A DNA stretch of 64,000 nucleotides from Phenylobacterium montanum. GTDB lineage: Bacteria; Pseudomonadota; Alphaproteobacteria; Caulobacterales; Caulobacteraceae. This document shows, piece by piece, positions 63,204 through 64,000 of the stretch (positions are counted from its first letter, which is position 1; every line of letters starts with the position of its first letter). Position numbers and translations under genes: made by a program. Where the stretch lies: positions 868,001-932,000 of the forward strand of contig NZ_CP073078.1 of NCBI RefSeq assembly GCF_018135625.1, in the 5' to 3' direction. Under the pieces are notes generated by a model. The model did not search any database. It was not told where the DNA came from and was given only the letters and a program-made list of their open reading frames with translations.

Positions 63204-64000
63204 GATTGACCCGCGGCTGGTGAATCCAAGCCTTCCCGTTCCACCCCAACACCCTCTCAAATGATTGGCGCAGCAACCGAACGGCGCCGGCGCTGGCGAA
63301 TTTGGGTGACCGAACCTCGCTTAGCCGGTCGATCAATACCTCTGGCCGGCAATTCAGCCGGGTGACCGGATCGAGGTAGCGGGGATAGAGTATAAGGGTT
63401 CCGGCGACGAGTTCCGTCAGATCGAGCCGGCGCCCACGGCGAGGCGGGGGCGACAGGTCGCGGGTCAGGCCCCAGCCGCTATAGAACGGCTGACCGTGAG
63501 TGATCACCTCTCTCCCCCGCAGCAGGGCTTCGAACCCGGTCAGCGACGTCAAGACGTGAACGGCGTCGACATTGTCGAGCAGGGCGGGCGTGGCCACGTT
63601 GCGCACGACCTGGTCGGCGAACTGGAGCGCCTCGGCGTCGGTTACGGCGCCGATACGATTTCCAGCCTCGACGTCCGGATGGGGTTTGTAGACGATGAAT
63701 GCGTCTGGCTCGCAACGGCGAACGCGCCGCAGAAGGTCAAGATTCCCGGCGCAATCGGCTCCGCCGAGACGCCATGACTGATCGTCCTCGACCTGCCCCG
63801 GGACAAAAACGACGCGTCTGTGCGCCGGCCGTGCGTAGCTAGAGCCGCCGACGTTGTATTTAGTCAGTCTTCTGGCCACGAGCATGTCGATCAGGCGACG
63901 CGAGCGGTCGCGCAAATCGGCGGAAAATTCTGTCTCTGACAGGATCCATTCCAGGTCGCTGGGCTGGCTGGGGTCGTAATAGATGCCGCGCCGGTCAATC
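63196..64000 (-). CDS. kpsC: Capsule beta-Kdo linker transferase KpsC (5' part beyond window)
   Basis: The frame is open to the right edge, giving the last 267 residues or so. It starts within GIYYDPSQPSDLEWIL and continues with VVFVPGQVEDDQSW, DAFIVYKPHPDVEAGNR, VHVLTSLTGFEALLRGREVI and ITHGQPFYSGWGLT, which are KpsC features, the last close to VGLPFYAGWGLT. KpsC alternates linkages while extending the poly-Kdo linker started by KpsS. Full KpsC is about 670 residues, so only the C-terminal part is present here. First visible gene of the kpsC-kpsS-GT4-kpsM-kpsE operon. Confidence 0.9.
   Translation of the reverse strand, partial: IDRRGIYYDPSQPSDLEWILSETEFSADLRDRSRRLIDMLVARRLTKYNVGGSSYARPAHRRVVFVPGQVEDDQSWRLGGADCAGNLDLLRRVRRCEPDAFIVYKPHPDVEAGNRIGAVTDAEALQFADQVVRNVATPALLDNVDAVHVLTSLTGFEALLRGREVITHGQPFYSGWGLTRDLSPPPRRGRRLDLTELVAGTLILYPRYLDPVTRLNCRPEVLIDRLSEVRSPKFASAGAVRLLRQSFERVLGWNGKAWIHQPRVNHD

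Noticed and set aside
1-64000. CRISPR arrays, tRNA or rRNA genes, prophage or integrative-element borders
   Set aside because: No regularly spaced repeats, cloverleaf candidates, integrase or phage structural genes were seen on reading both strands; the only mobile element found is the IS66 copy.

Overview
The window reads as chromosomal DNA of a GC-rich alphaproteobacterium, most likely a member of the Caulobacterales such as Phenylobacterium or Caulobacter. This is inferred from the high G+C, the compact genes with GTG and TTG starts, the UrcA-family and DUF2239 proteins, the large TonB-dependent receptor and the rpsB-tsf arrangement. No rRNA, tRNA or CRISPR array was recognised. One complete insertion sequence is present.

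Left part (1-9.3 kb): a truncated egtB (ergothioneine synthesis), tsf and rpsB on the minus strand, glyA and a small MscS channel on the plus strand, and then a ydbH-ynbE-ydbL operon (AsmA-like inter-membrane lipid-transfer bridge).

Betaine and choline region (9.3-35 kb): gbcA-gbcB and a GbdR-like GATase1/AraC regulator form a minus-strand operon. It is divergent from soxBDAG, the heterotetrameric sarcosine oxidase. Together they cover N-demethylation of glycine betaine and oxidation of sarcosine to glycine, but no dimethylglycine demethylase is present. Further right lie a second GATase1/AraC regulator, a MASE1 hybrid histidine kinase, a TonB-dependent receptor, choline dehydrogenase (betA) and a single 700-codon gene that joins a BetI-type TetR repressor to a complete betaine aldehyde dehydrogenase. 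Four 16-bp palindromes of one architecture (7-2-7) lie upstream of this fusion gene and of the second GATase1/AraC gene, which suggests one regulon. Between the two sections are an UrcA-family tandem protein, a small exported protein, a TPR protein and a DUF748 AsmA-like protein.

Middle (35-42 kb): an exported GH3 glucosidase, a DUF2239 protein, an exported TPR protein, a membrane-anchored Ser/Thr kinase and an exported chorismate-lyase-like protein.

Capsule region (42-64 kb, runs off the right edge): hldD and hldE (ADP-heptose synthesis), an exported beta-helix protein, an intact IS66-family element with an 8-bp target duplication, a Wza/CtrA-type outer-membrane exporter, two GT4 glycosyltransferases, a GT9 enzyme with a long unexplained N-terminus, a methyltransferase, a metalloprotease-like protein with FG-GAP repeats, a PAPS sulfotransferase, and kpsT, kpsE, kpsM, kpsS and kpsC. 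This is an ABC-transporter-dependent (group 2 type) capsule locus. The genes predict a Kdo-primed polymer that may contain heptose, methyl and sulfate groups.

The main candidate novelty is the BetI-BetB fusion, a repressor covalently tied to the enzyme of its own pathway in a PutA-like arrangement, together with its shared operator set. Start codons were adjusted by hand where a Shine-Dalgarno site, signal peptide or gene overlap argued for it. All functional names rest on reading motifs and remembered family sequences, not on database searches.
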